DNA from: Rhodospirillaceae bacterium
GTDB lineage: Bacteria > Pseudomonadota > Alphaproteobacteria > Rhodospirillales > Rhodospirillaceae
NCBI GenBank assembly: GCA_947476695.1
Contig: CANJRD010000011.1
Coordinates: 1-64,000, forward strand
Reading direction: 5' to 3'
Length of the DNA stretch: 64,000 bases
Under the pieces are notes generated by a model. The model was not told the origin of the DNA, did no database searches, and was given only the letters and a program-made list of their open reading frames with translations. This document shows, piece after piece, positions 34,481-43,579 of this stretch. How positions within the stretch are numbered: the stretch's first letter is position 1; every line of letters starts with the position of its first letter. The position numbers and the translations under genes are program-made.

Positions 34481-35668
34481 ATGAATTACCAAGATCAGCA
34501 GCAACATTCGCGTGGCGGGGTGGTGTCTCACCCGGACCCCGAGCGTACGCGCCGCGTCGCCATCTACACCGGCATCGCCGTGGTGGTGATGCTCGCGCTG
34601 TTCTACGGCTGGACCGAACTGGGCAAGCACTTCATGAAGAAGTACTTCGCCGAAAATCAGCCGCCGCCGTCGCCGGTGACCACGGACGTGGCGAAGTCCG
34701 GCGAGTTGCCGCAGTCGATCACGGCGATCGGCTCGGTCGCGGCCGTGCATCAGGTGTGGCTGTCGCCGGAAGTCGCCGGCCGCGTCACCAAGTTCTCGTT
34801 CATGCCCGGCGCCGAAGTGAAGAAGGGCGAACTGCTGGTGCAGATCAACGACGCCCCGGAACAGGCTGAGCTGCGCTCGGCGAAGGCGCAGGAGAAGCTT
34901 GCCAACCTGACGCTGACCCGTCAGCGCGAATTGCAGGGACGCGGCTTTGCCTCCACCCAGCAGCTCGACACGGCGCAGTCGCAATACGACGCGGCGCGCG
35001 CCGCCGCCGGCCGTTTGGAAGCCGTGATCGCGCAGAAGCAGATCCGCGCGCCGTTCGACGGCGTGCTCGGCGTGCGTCAGGTCGAAGTCGGCCAATACGT
35101 CAACACCGGCGCGAACCTGGTGATGCTGACGGACGTGTCGTTCCTGTACGTCGACTTCACCGTGCCGGAACAGGCGCGCTCGTTGTTGGTGCTGGGCCAG
35201 GACCTGGAGATGACCGTGGATGCCTATCCGGGCCGCACGTTCGCCGGAAAGATCTACGTGCTCGATCCGCAGATCTCGCTGGATACCCGCACCATCAAGC
35301 TGCAGGCGATCGTCGACAACAAGGACCGTCTGCTGATGCCGGGCATGTTCGCGCACGTCAACGTCACGCTGCCGGCCAAGCAGGGTGTTGTGACGATCCC
35401 GGAACTCGCGCTCGATCACAACATCTACGGCGACTTCGTTTACGTCGTGAAGGATGGCGAGAAGGATAAGGACGGCAAGCCGACGCATAAGGTCACGCGC
35501 GTTCCCGTGCAGACCGGCGATCACCTCGGCGACCGTGTCGCGGTGACCGGCGTGAAGGACGGCGAGCGCGTCGTCACCACCGGTCAGATCAAGCTGACCG
35601 ATGGCGCCGCGGTGAACCTGAACGCCGAACCCGTGCTGCAAACGCCGAAGCAGACTCCGCTCGAATAG
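34481..35668 (+). CDS. RND efflux periplasmic adaptor (membrane fusion protein)
   Basis: 395 residues with an uncleaved N-terminal membrane helix (about 27-46). Then the HlyD/AcrA architecture: barrel-sandwich half (VWLSPEVAGRVTKF...GAEVKKGELLVQIND), a short alpha-hairpin (about 128-175), second lipoyl half (IRAPFDGVLGVRQVEVGQYV), beta-barrel and membrane-proximal domain. The hairpin is shorter than in AcrA, as in MexH/MuxA/MdtA-type adaptors. It links the inner-membrane pump encoded next to an outer-membrane channel that is not encoded here. Confidence 0.9.
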   Translation: MNYQDQQQHSRGGVVSHPDPERTRRVAIYTGIAVVVMLALFYGWTELGKHFMKKYFAENQPPPSPVTTDVAKSGELPQSITAIGSVAAVHQVWLSPEVAGRVTKFSFMPGAEVKKGELLVQINDAPEQAELRSAKAQEKLANLTLTRQRELQGRGFASTQQLDTAQSQYDAARAAAGRLEAVIAQKQIRAPFDGVLGVRQVEVGQYVNTGANLVMLTDVSFLYVDFTVPEQARSLLVLGQDLEMTVDAYPGRTFAGKIYVLDPQISLDTRTIKLQAIVDNKDRLLMPGMFAHVNVTLPAKQGVVTIPELALDHNIYGDFVYVVKDGEKDKDGKPTHKVTRVPVQTGDHLGDRVAVTGVKDGERVVTTGQIKLTDGAAVNLNAEPVLQTPKQTPLE

Positions 35669-35726
35669 GGCTCGGCTCGCATAAAAGCCCGGCTGGAACA
35701 GACGTCTCGATTACAGGCATTACGCC

Positions 35727-38700
35727 ATGAACTTCACCGACCTCTTCATCAAACGGCCGATCTTGTCCGTCGTGGTGAGCCTGCTCATCCTCCTTGTGGG
35801 GATGCGCTCGCTCGTCAGTCTGCCGCTGCGGCAGTATCCGTTGCTGACCAACACCACGATCAGCATCACGACGGCCTATCCCGGCGCGACCGCCGATTTG
35901 ATCCAGGGCTTCATCTCGACACCGATCGAACAAGCGATCGCCAGCGTCGACGGCCTGGATTACGTCACCTCGGTCTCGACCCAGAGCACCAGCACGGTCA
36001 CGGCCTTCATCAAGCTGAACCGCGACCCGAACGCGGCCATGACCGACGTGATGGCCAAGGTCCAGCAGGTGAAGTTCCAGATCCCGAAGGAAGCCAACGA
36101 CCCGATCATCGTCAAGTCGACGGGCGACCAGTTCGGCGTGATGTACATCGCTATCGACAGCCCGTCACTGTCGGGCCCGGCCATCTCCGACTACGTCAAC
36201 CGCGTCGTGAAGCCGATCATGGCCACCGTCGACGGCGTGGCCGACGTTCAGGTGTTCGGCGCGCAGACGCTGGCAATGCGCCTGTGGATGGACCCCGAGC
36301 GCATGGCGGCGCGCAACGTCAGCGCCGACGATGTCGCCAACGCCATCCGCGCCAACAACTTCCAGACCGCACCGGGCCAGGCCAAGGGCCTGTTCGTCAT
36401 CACCAATGTCGAAGCCAACACCGACCTGACCGACGTTCAGAAGTTCAAGGACATGGTGGTGAAGTCAGCCGACGGCGCGCAGGTGCGCCTGAGCGACATC
36501 GCGCTCGTGCAACTCGGCGGCCAGGACTACTCGACGGCCGCAGCCATCGACGGGCGCACGGCCGTCGTCGTCGGCATCATGCCGGCGCCGAGCGGCAATC
36601 CGCTCGATATCACCAAGCAGATCCGCAAGCTTTTCCCCGACCTGGAGAAGTCGATGCCGCCGAGCATGTCGATGAGCATCGTGTGGGATTCCTCTGAATT
36701 CATTCGCTCCGCCATCAGCGAGGTCATCTGGACCTTGGGCGAAGCGGTGGTCATCGTGATCGTGGTGATCTTCCTGTTCCTGGGCTCGGTGCGTTCGGTC
36801 GCGATCCCGGTCGTGACGATCCCGCTGTCGCTGGTCGGCGTCGCCACCCTGATGCTGGCACTGGGCTTCAGCCTCAATCTGCTCACGCTGCTCGCCCTGG
36901 TGCTCGCCATCGGCCTTGTGGTCGACGATGCCATCGTGGTGGTGGAGAACGTCTATCGTCATATCGAGGAAGGCCATAAGCCGGTGGAAGCCGCGCTGAT
37001 GGGCGCCCGCGAAATCGTCGGCCCTGTCATCGCCATGACCATCACGCTGGCGGCGGTCTACGCGCCGATCGGCTTCCTGTCGGGCCTGACCGGCGCGCTA
37101 TTCCGCGAGTTCGCCTTCACGCTGGCCGGCGCTGTCGTCATCTCCGGCATCGTCGCGCTGACGCTGTCGCCGATGATGGCATCGGTTTTGTTGAACACGC
37201 ATCTCCACGAGGGCGGCTTCGCCCAGCGTGTCGACCGCGCCTTCACGCGCCTCACCGCCTGGTACACCCGCAAGCTGACCAGCGTGCTCGAGTATCGTGC
37301 CGCGATGACGGTGTTCGTCGTCGGCGTCTTCGTGTCGGTCGCGTTCCTTTACACGCACAGCCGCACCGAACTCGCGCCGCAGGAAGACCAGGGCGTGATG
37401 ATGGGCATCTTGAAGGCCCCGCAGACTGCCAACCTGGACTACACCAATGCCTATGCGCTGAAGCTGGGTGCGATCCTGAACAAGTATCCGGAAGTGGAGT
37501 CCAGCTTCACGTTCTCGGGCATGCAGGGTCCGCAAATGGCGATGTCGGCCATGCAGCTGAAGCCCTGGAGCGAACGCAAGCGCTTGGTGCCGGCCCTGAT
37601 GCAGGACCTGCAGAAGGAGATGGGCGCGCTCGACGGCGTGAACGGCTTTGCCTTCACCATTCCGCCGCTGCCGGGTTCGTTCGGCACGCTGCCGGTGTCG
37701 TTCGTGATCTCGTCGCCGGACAACTACAAGAGCGTGTTTGACCAGATGGAGACCATCAAGGCGAACGCGCAGAAAAGCGGCCGCTTCATCGTGGTCGACA
37801 GCGACCTGACCTATAACAACCCGATCATCAAGCTCGATATCGATCGCAACAAGGCGCACGACCTGGGCCTGTCGATGCAGACCATCGGCAGCACGCTCGC
37901 GACCCTCGTCGGCGGCAACTACATCAACCGCTTCAACATGGAAGGCCGCGCGTACCAGGTGGTCACGCAGGTCCCGCGCAGCGATCGTCTGACCGCGCAA
38001 GCCTTGACGCAGTACTTCGTCAAGACCGCGAGCGGTGAGCAAGTGCCGTTGTCGTCGGTGGTCACCGTCAAGAACACCGTCGAGCCCAACGCGCTCAGCC
38101 GTTACAACCAGCTGAACTCGGCGACCTTCAGCGCCGTGCCGATGCCGGGCGTATCGATGGGCGAAGCGGTGCAGTTCCTGCGGGAACAGGCCGAGCAACT
38201 GCCCACGAACTTCCAGACCGCGTTCCTGTCGGACAGCCGCCAGTTCGTCACCGAAGGCAATCAGCTGACCTACACGTTCGCCTTCGCGCTGATCGTGATC
38301 TATCTGATCCTGGCGGCGCAGTTCGAGAGCCTGCGCGACCCGCTGGTGATCCTGATCACCGTGCCGCTGTCGATCATGGGCGCGTTGCTGCCGCTGTTCT
38401 TCGGCCTGTCGACCATCAACATCTACACCCAGGTGGGTCTGGTGACGCTGATCGGCCTGATCTCCAAGCACGGCATCCTGATGCTGTCGTTCGCCCGCGA
38501 CATGCAGGTCCGCGAAGGCGCGGACAAGCATGACGCCATCATCGAAGCGGCGCGCGTTCGCCTGCGTCCGATTTTGATGACCACGGCGGCGATGGTCGCC
38601 GGCCTTCTGCCGCTGCTGTTCGCCAGCGGCGCCGGCGCCGGCGCACGTTTCGCCATCGGCATCGTGGTGGTGTCGGGGATGGCCATCGGCACGATGTTCA

Positions 38701-38795
38701 CGCTGTTCGTGCTGCCGTCGGTCTATCTGTGGCTGGCGACGGATCACCGCGCCGTGGTGCGGGCGGGCCGTCTGCGCCCGGCGCCCGCGGAGTAA
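35727..38795 (+). CDS. RND multidrug efflux pump, inner-membrane transporter (HAE1)
   Basis: 1022 residues, the usual HAE1 length. Starts MNFTDLFIKRPILSVVVSLLI (TM1) with two large periplasmic loops and 12 TM helices. The proton-relay pair Asp400-Asp401 in TM4 (GLVVDDAIVVVENV) and Lys914 in TM10 (LISKHGILML) are intact, so a working drug/proton antiporter is expected. It most resembles MexI/MuxB-type pumps. 58 nt after the adaptor gene, in the TetR operon. No outer-membrane factor follows; a TolC-like protein must come from elsewhere. Confidence 0.92.
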   Translation: MNFTDLFIKRPILSVVVSLLILLVGMRSLVSLPLRQYPLLTNTTISITTAYPGATADLIQGFISTPIEQAIASVDGLDYVTSVSTQSTSTVTAFIKLNRDPNAAMTDVMAKVQQVKFQIPKEANDPIIVKSTGDQFGVMYIAIDSPSLSGPAISDYVNRVVKPIMATVDGVADVQVFGAQTLAMRLWMDPERMAARNVSADDVANAIRANNFQTAPGQAKGLFVITNVEANTDLTDVQKFKDMVVKSADGAQVRLSDIALVQLGGQDYSTAAAIDGRTAVVVGIMPAPSGNPLDITKQIRKLFPDLEKSMPPSMSMSIVWDSSEFIRSAISEVIWTLGEAVVIVIVVIFLFLGSVRSVAIPVVTIPLSLVGVATLMLALGFSLNLLTLLALVLAIGLVVDDAIVVVENVYRHIEEGHKPVEAALMGAREIVGPVIAMTITLAAVYAPIGFLSGLTGALFREFAFTLAGAVVISGIVALTLSPMMASVLLNTHLHEGGFAQRVDRAFTRLTAWYTRKLTSVLEYRAAMTVFVVGVFVSVAFLYTHSRTELAPQEDQGVMMGILKAPQTANLDYTNAYALKLGAILNKYPEVESSFTFSGMQGPQMAMSAMQLKPWSERKRLVPALMQDLQKEMGALDGVNGFAFTIPPLPGSFGTLPVSFVISSPDNYKSVFDQMETIKANAQKSGRFIVVDSDLTYNNPIIKLDIDRNKAHDLGLSMQTIGSTLATLVGGNYINRFNMEGRAYQVVTQVPRSDRLTAQALTQYFVKTASGEQVPLSSVVTVKNTVEPNALSRYNQLNSATFSAVPMPGVSMGEAVQFLREQAEQLPTNFQTAFLSDSRQFVTEGNQLTYTFAFALIVIYLILAAQFESLRDPLVILITVPLSIMGALLPLFFGLSTINIYTQVGLVTLIGLISKHGILMLSFARDMQVREGADKHDAIIEAARVRLRPILMTTAAMVAGLLPLLFASGAGAGARFAIGIVVVSGMAIGTMFTLFVLPSVYLWLATDHRAVVRAGRLRPAPAE

Positions 38796-38812
38796 ACGGC
38801 GCGCATCGTCAT

Positions 38813-38857
38813 GCGGTCAGGGGCGTTAGGGAGTACGATCCCCCTAACGCCCACCGC
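38813..38857 (+). promoter_or_regulatory. Long stem-loop/inverted repeat just upstream of the NRAMP-like gene
   Basis: GGGCGTTAGGG (38821-38831) and CCCTAACGCCC (38842-38852) form a perfect 11-bp inverted repeat around a 10-nt loop. GCGGT (38813-38817) and ACCGC (38853-38857) extend the stem beyond a small bulge. It fills the gap between the RND gene stop and the NRAMP-like start (38868). It could end the efflux transcript, or act as an operator or leader structure for the metal transporter. No T-run follows, so a simple intrinsic terminator is less likely. Confidence 0.55.
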
Positions 38858-38867
38858 CTGATGGCCC

Positions 38868-40163
38868 ATGACCGTCACACATAAAGTCGATCCCAAGAAC
38901 GAGCCGGTCAAACAGCCGGCCCGGCCGCCCCTGATCAAGATCATGGGACCGGGACTGATCACCGGCGCGTCGGATGACGACCCCAGCGGCATTGGCACCT
39001 ATGCCCAGGCCGGCGCGCAGTACGGCTACGCGCTCGGCTGGACGCTGCTGCTCACCTTCCCTTTGATGTCGGCGATCCAGCAGATCAGCGCGCGGGTCGG
39101 GCGCGTGACCGGGCGCGGCCTGGCCGGCAACCTCAAGCGTTTCTTCCCGGCCCCGGTCCTGTACGGCCTGGTCGGACTGCTGTGCTTCGCCAACGTCATC
39201 AACATTGGCGCCGACCTTGGCGCGATGGCCGCCGCGTTGAAGTTGATGATCGGGGGTCCGGCGCTGCTGTACGTCGCCCTGTTCGCCGTGGTGTCGGCGG
39301 CGCTGGAGATTTTCGCGCGCTATAGCCGCTATGTCAGCGCCCTGAAGTGGCTGACGCTGACGCTGTTCGCCTATGTCGGCACGGTGCTCGTGGTCCACGT
39401 CCCCTGGGGCGAAGTGCTGCGCAAACTGGTCGTGCCGCATATCCAATGGGACCGCGATTACATCCTGACCATCGTCGCCGTGCTGGGCACCACCATCAGC
39501 CCCTATCTGTTCTTCTGGCAGGCGAGCCAGGAGGTCGAAAAGGAACGCGAGGACCCGAAGGCGCATCCGCTGAAGGGCGCGCCGGACGAAGCGCCTGCGG
39601 AACTGAGGCGCATCAGCCTCGATACCGATATCGGCATGGCATTCTCGAACCTGATTGCCCTGTGCATCATGATCACCGCTGCCGCGACGCTGAACGCGCA
39701 AGGGATCACGCAAATCGACGACGCGGCCCAGGCCGCCGAGGCCTTACGGCCGCTGGCGGGGCAATTCGCCTTCGCGCTGTTCGCGCTGGGAATCATTGGC
39801 ACCGGCTTGTTGGCCCTGCCCGTGCTGGCCGGCTCCGTCGGCTATGCCCTGGGCGAGGCGCTGGGCTGGCCTGTCGGGTTGGCAAAGCTGCCCCATCGGG
39901 CGCGGGCCTTCTACGCCACCATCGCCGTCGCCACGGCCGTCGGCGCAGCCCTGAACCTGACCGGCATCGAGCCGATGCGGGCGCTGGTCTGGGCTGCCGT
40001 CGTGAACGGCGTCGTCGCCGTGCCGGTCATGGCCATGACCCTGGCGGTGGCCTCGCGCAAGGCGGTCATGGGCACTTTCCAACTTACCGGCATGCTGCGA
40101 GTCATGGGCTGGCTGGCGACCGCCGTCATGGCCGCGAGCGTTATCGCGTTGATCTTGCTGTAA
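38868..40163 (+). CDS. NRAMP-family-like divalent metal (or related ion) transporter
   Basis: 431 residues with about 11 membrane helices in the LeuT-like NRAMP layout. The canonical TM1 metal motif DPGN reads DDDPSGIGT here (Asp36-38, Pro39, Ser40), and the TM6 MPH motif reads ISPY (210-213, followed by LFFWQASQEVE). It therefore belongs to a divergent NRAMP-related group lacking the metal-selective methionine, as do plant/bacterial relatives with Mg2+, Al3+ or unknown specificity. A metal import role is inference. The start lies just after a long hairpin. Confidence 0.8.
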   Translation: MTVTHKVDPKNEPVKQPARPPLIKIMGPGLITGASDDDPSGIGTYAQAGAQYGYALGWTLLLTFPLMSAIQQISARVGRVTGRGLAGNLKRFFPAPVLYGLVGLLCFANVINIGADLGAMAAALKLMIGGPALLYVALFAVVSAALEIFARYSRYVSALKWLTLTLFAYVGTVLVVHVPWGEVLRKLVVPHIQWDRDYILTIVAVLGTTISPYLFFWQASQEVEKEREDPKAHPLKGAPDEAPAELRRISLDTDIGMAFSNLIALCIMITAAATLNAQGITQIDDAAQAAEALRPLAGQFAFALFALGIIGTGLLALPVLAGSVGYALGEALGWPVGLAKLPHRARAFYATIAVATAVGAALNLTGIEPMRALVWAAVVNGVVAVPVMAMTLAVASRKAVMGTFQLTGMLRVMGWLATAVMAASVIALILL

Positions 40164-40253
40164 ATTGAGCGAACCGAACTTTTACGTGTGGAACGGCGTT
40201 CTTCTGCGTGGGCCGCGTACGCAGTCTGAAGCGTGTCCGCGTGGGGACCAGAC

Positions 40254-41426
40254 ATGGACACACTTCCGGACACCGTAGCGACCGCCACCGAGAACACGCA
40301 GCTCGATCTTCCCGCAACGCCCGACACCGAAGCCAAGGTTCGGTTGGGGCTGCTTGGGTATCTGGCGGTGTTGGCGACGGCCTATAACTTCTATTTCGCG
40401 GCCGAGATTTTCATCCCGCTGTTCCTCGCGGTCTTGTTGAAGATGCTGCTGACGCCATTGATGCGTCTGCTCGCCCGCCTGCACATTCCCGCCGCCATCG
40501 CGTCGCTGATGCTCGTGATCTTGCTGGTGAGCGTGGTCGGCGGCATCGGATACGCCGTTCAGTCGCCGGCGCAACGGTGGTTCCATCAGGTCCCGCGCGA
40601 GATGCCAAAGCTGCGCGCGCGCATGCACGACATCCTCGATCCGCTGCACCAGGTGCAGGAAGCGACGCGACAGGTCGAACAGGCAACCCAGCCTGATGCG
40701 ACGCGCACCGTCGTCGTCAAAGAGGGAGGCTTGAGCGAATACCTGTTCAGCGGCACGCGCAGCCTCCTGACGTCGATCGCCACCACGCTGCTGCTGTTGT
40801 TCGCCCTGCTGGCCACCGGGGACCACTTCCTGCGGCGCATCGTCGAGGCCATGCCCGGTTTCAAGGAAAAGCGCAACGCGGTGCAGGTCGTGCATCTGGT
40901 CGAACACGACATCTCGCTCTATCTCGTGACCATCACGCTGATCAACATCACGATGGGATGTGTGTGCGGCGCCATATGCGCGTTGGTCGGACTGCCCGAT
41001 CCCCAGCTGTGGGGCGTCGTGGCCGCGGTCCTCAACTACATCCCCTACCTGGGCCCGTTGATCACGATCTCGATCCTTTCGTTCGTCGGCCTGCTGACGT
41101 TCCCCGTGTTCGGCGACGCGATGCTGGCGTCAACGATCTATGCCGGCGCCACGCTGGTGGAGGGCAATTTCCTCACCCCGCTTTTGCTGTCCTATCGCCT
41201 GCAGATCAATGCGGTCTGTGTTTTCGTCGGGCTGATGGTGTTCGCCTTCATCTGGGGTATCCCCGGCATGCTCCTGGCGGTGCCGCTTTTGGCGATGACA
41301 CGCATCATCTGCGATCACGTCCCGGCGTTGAACATGATCGGGCGCATGCTTGGCGACGGCAAACCGAGCGCCTTAGAAGCGGTCCATCAACAGGCGGCGC
41401 AGCACGGGAATAGCGCTGCCAAGTAG
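40254..41426 (+). CDS. AI-2E family transporter/permease (PerM-like)
   Basis: 390 residues from ATG 40254, preferred to an upstream GTG because GGGGA lies 6 nt before it. Several N-terminal helices, a soluble insertion (about 105-160) and the C-terminal group with VAAVLNYIPYLGPLITI and GNFLTPLLLSYRLQINAVCVFVGL segments, typical of the AI-2E/PerM family. Characterised members export autoinducer-2 or act as Na+/H+ antiporters; the substrate here is unknown. Its 3' end overlaps the convergent DUF445 gene by 54 nt. Confidence 0.82.
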   Translation: MDTLPDTVATATENTQLDLPATPDTEAKVRLGLLGYLAVLATAYNFYFAAEIFIPLFLAVLLKMLLTPLMRLLARLHIPAAIASLMLVILLVSVVGGIGYAVQSPAQRWFHQVPREMPKLRARMHDILDPLHQVQEATRQVEQATQPDATRTVVVKEGGLSEYLFSGTRSLLTSIATTLLLLFALLATGDHFLRRIVEAMPGFKEKRNAVQVVHLVEHDISLYLVTITLINITMGCVCGAICALVGLPDPQLWGVVAAVLNYIPYLGPLITISILSFVGLLTFPVFGDAMLASTIYAGATLVEGNFLTPLLLSYRLQINAVCVFVGLMVFAFIWGIPGMLLAVPLLAMTRIICDHVPALNMIGRMLGDGKPSALEAVHQQAAQHGNSAAK

Positions 41427-42689
41427 GAACAGCGTGGCGCCGATCAGCGCGCCGGCCAGCGTGCCGTTGACGCGGATGTATTGCAGGTCGCGCCCGACCT
41501 GCAGCTCGATCAGCTCGGCGACTTTCTTGCCGTCCCAACTGGTGACGATTTCGGCGATATAGCCGCCGATCCCGCGACGCCACGGCGCAATGGTGGTGAC
41601 CAGCGCGCTTTCAATCGCGGCGTTGAAGTGTTGCTGCACGGCGGGCGACTCCGCCATCAAACGGCCGACGGTTTGCACAAGCTGGGTGGCGAGCGCGCCC
41701 ATGCGCGGCTGGGGCGTCGCGGCATCGGTGAGGATCTCGCGCTTGAGTTCGTCCCAGATCGCACCCAGCGATTTCACCAGCGCGGGATGGTTGACCAGCG
41801 CATCCTTCGCCCGCGCGATCAACGCATCGTAATCGGGCGCGGCGCGCAGGTTTTCGATGCTGGCGAGCATCCAGGTCTCAAGCCGCAGGCGTTCGTCGGT
41901 GTCCGGCGTGCGTGCGTCCTCCAGCCAACCGACAACGCCCGCCAACATTTCCTCGGCGATTTTGCGGTCGAAATAGCGCGGGACGAAGCGGCCGGTGCGC
42001 TCGCTCACCCGTGCGATGACCGTCTCGCGCAAGCCGACGATGGTGGGCTGCAACAGGTCCATCGCCGCGTCGGCGATCATCAGATGCTTGCCGCCGCGCA
42101 CAAGGTTGTCGATCACCGCATCCACCGTCGGGCGCAGGTCGATGCGGCGCAGGCCTTCATGCGCGAGGTTGGCGAAGAAGCGCCGCAACTCCGCATCGTT
42201 CGTGCCGCTGACCGCCCTCGGGATCAGGTTCGCGATCCGTCCGGCGATGAAAGCGGCGATGTCGGGACGTGCAAGCCACTGGGCGATCTGGAGAGCTCGG
42301 TTCTTCTCGCGCAGCCGCGCGATGAGAAGCTCAGGCGCGAGGAACTGTTCGCTGACGAAATGGCCGAGGGAGCGGCCGATCTCGTCCTTGCGCGACGGGA
42401 TCAGCGCCGTGTGCGGGATGGGGATGCCGAGCGGATGGCGGAACAACGCGACCACCGCGAACCAGTCCGCCAGGCCGCCGACGATGGCCGCTTCCGCCGC
42501 GGCGCGGATCAGCGCGGCGACGAACGACGGTTGCGGATAGGCGCGCGCGGCGATGAGCACGACGACCGCCACCGCCAGAAGGCTGGTCGCCATGCGCTTG
42601 GCGTTCCGCAGCCGCGTACGCTTGTCGTCCGCGTCACTGATCTGCGGCGCGTTGGCTGGTGAAGCGTTGGGAAGTTGCAGATCGCTCAT
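41373..42689 (-). CDS. DUF445 family membrane protein (YjiN-like)
   Basis: 438 residues. An N-terminal membrane helix (about 33-52) is followed by the DUF445 signature GGLADWFAVVALFRHPLGIPIPHTALIP, then a long helical body and a C-terminal hydrophobic segment (LAGALIGATLFLLGSAIPVLRRLL). Family function is unknown. It starts 54 nt after the DsbA-like gene on the same strand and overlaps the convergent AI-2E gene over its last 54 nt. Confidence 0.82.
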   Translation of the reverse strand: MSDLQLPNASPANAPQISDADDKRTRLRNAKRMATSLLAVAVVVLIAARAYPQPSFVAALIRAAAEAAIVGGLADWFAVVALFRHPLGIPIPHTALIPSRKDEIGRSLGHFVSEQFLAPELLIARLREKNRALQIAQWLARPDIAAFIAGRIANLIPRAVSGTNDAELRRFFANLAHEGLRRIDLRPTVDAVIDNLVRGGKHLMIADAAMDLLQPTIVGLRETVIARVSERTGRFVPRYFDRKIAEEMLAGVVGWLEDARTPDTDERLRLETWMLASIENLRAAPDYDALIARAKDALVNHPALVKSLGAIWDELKREILTDAATPQPRMGALATQLVQTVGRLMAESPAVQQHFNAAIESALVTTIAPWRRGIGGYIAEIVTSWDGKKVAELIELQVGRDLQYIRVNGTLAGALIGATLFLLGSAIPVLRRLLMDRF

Positions 42690-42743
42690 CGTACGGCTCG
42701 CTTCTCTGGAAGGAGAACGGCCGCGCCGACCTTGCGGTTCCGC

Positions 42744-43379
42744 CTACTTCTTCTTCGGGGCGGCCTTGGCGCCGGCTTCGGCGAGCTTCAGGTGCTTTTC
42801 GATGACCGGGGCGAGTTCGTCGAACGGAACGTCGCCGGCCAGTTCCTCGTCGTTGATGTAGAGCGAGGGGGTCGCCTGGATGTTGTACTTCTGCTCGGAA
42901 CGTTCCTGTTCCTCACGCAGCGTCTTCAACAGCTCTTTGTTCTCGAGGCATTTGTCGACCTCGCCGTCCGCAAGACCGGCTTCCTTGCCGTAGGTGTGCA
43001 GACCGTCGAGCGGCGGATGCGACACCCAGTCGCGCTGCTTCTCGAACAGGATCTCGACCAGCTTGTGGCCCTTCTTCGGATCGACGCAACGGGCGACCAC
43101 CGCGCCGGCCATCGCGATGCCGTCGAGCGGGAAGTCGCGATACAGGAAGCGGATCTTGCCGGTGTCGATGTAGGCTTTCTTGAGCTGCGGATAGGTCTCG
43201 GCCTGGAAGTGGGCGCAATGCGGGCAGGTGAGCGAGGCGTATTCGATCACCGTGACCTTGGCCTTCGGATTGCCGAGTTCGAACTCGTGGAACGGCTTTT
43301 CGGACATCTGCGGTTCCGCCGCGACGGCGAGGCTCGACCCGAGAAGCAAGGCACTGAGCACGAGGGCGGATTTCAGCAT
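42744..43379 (-). CDS. Periplasmic DsbA-family thiol:disulfide protein
   Basis: 211 residues from ATG 43379 (AGGAG upstream). Signal peptide (MLKSALVLSALLLGSSLAVA|AEP), then a thioredoxin fold with an inserted helical domain. The active site is Cys52-Pro-His-Cys55 (SLTCPHCAHF), the same CPHC as DsbA, and the cis-Pro loop is ATPSLYIND. It should catalyse disulfide formation or exchange in the periplasm, like other alphaproteobacterial DsbA-like proteins with a thioredoxin_4 domain. No dsbB is adjacent. Confidence 0.87.
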   Translation of the reverse strand: MLKSALVLSALLLGSSLAVAAEPQMSEKPFHEFELGNPKAKVTVIEYASLTCPHCAHFQAETYPQLKKAYIDTGKIRFLYRDFPLDGIAMAGAVVARCVDPKKGHKLVEILFEKQRDWVSHPPLDGLHTYGKEAGLADGEVDKCLENKELLKTLREEQERSEQKYNIQATPSLYINDEELAGDVPFDELAPVIEKHLKLAEAGAKAAPKKK

Positions 43380-43579
43380 TGTCGTCCTACTCCTGTCGGG
43401 GTGCCGGAACGGAACCCGTCTCGTTTGAATGTCGGTCACGACCAAGGCATTTGTTGGGTCGAGTCGGGGCGGATGTTCGCAGGCCCAGCGAACGGGCGCA
43501 ACCCCGGGCGGCGGAAGGGCCTTTACCGTGCGGCGGCCCGGCCGTAAGGCTGCGGAATATCCTGGACGCACACACCCCC

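Noticed and set aside
33767-35641. Long minus-strand open frame across the TetR and adaptor genes
   Set aside because: It spans two well-supported plus-strand genes and has no domain or ribosome site; a GC-driven shadow.
37098-38747. Long antisense frame within the RND pump gene
   Set aside because: Low-complexity His/Arg/Gln-rich translation and full overlap with an intact 1022-residue pump.
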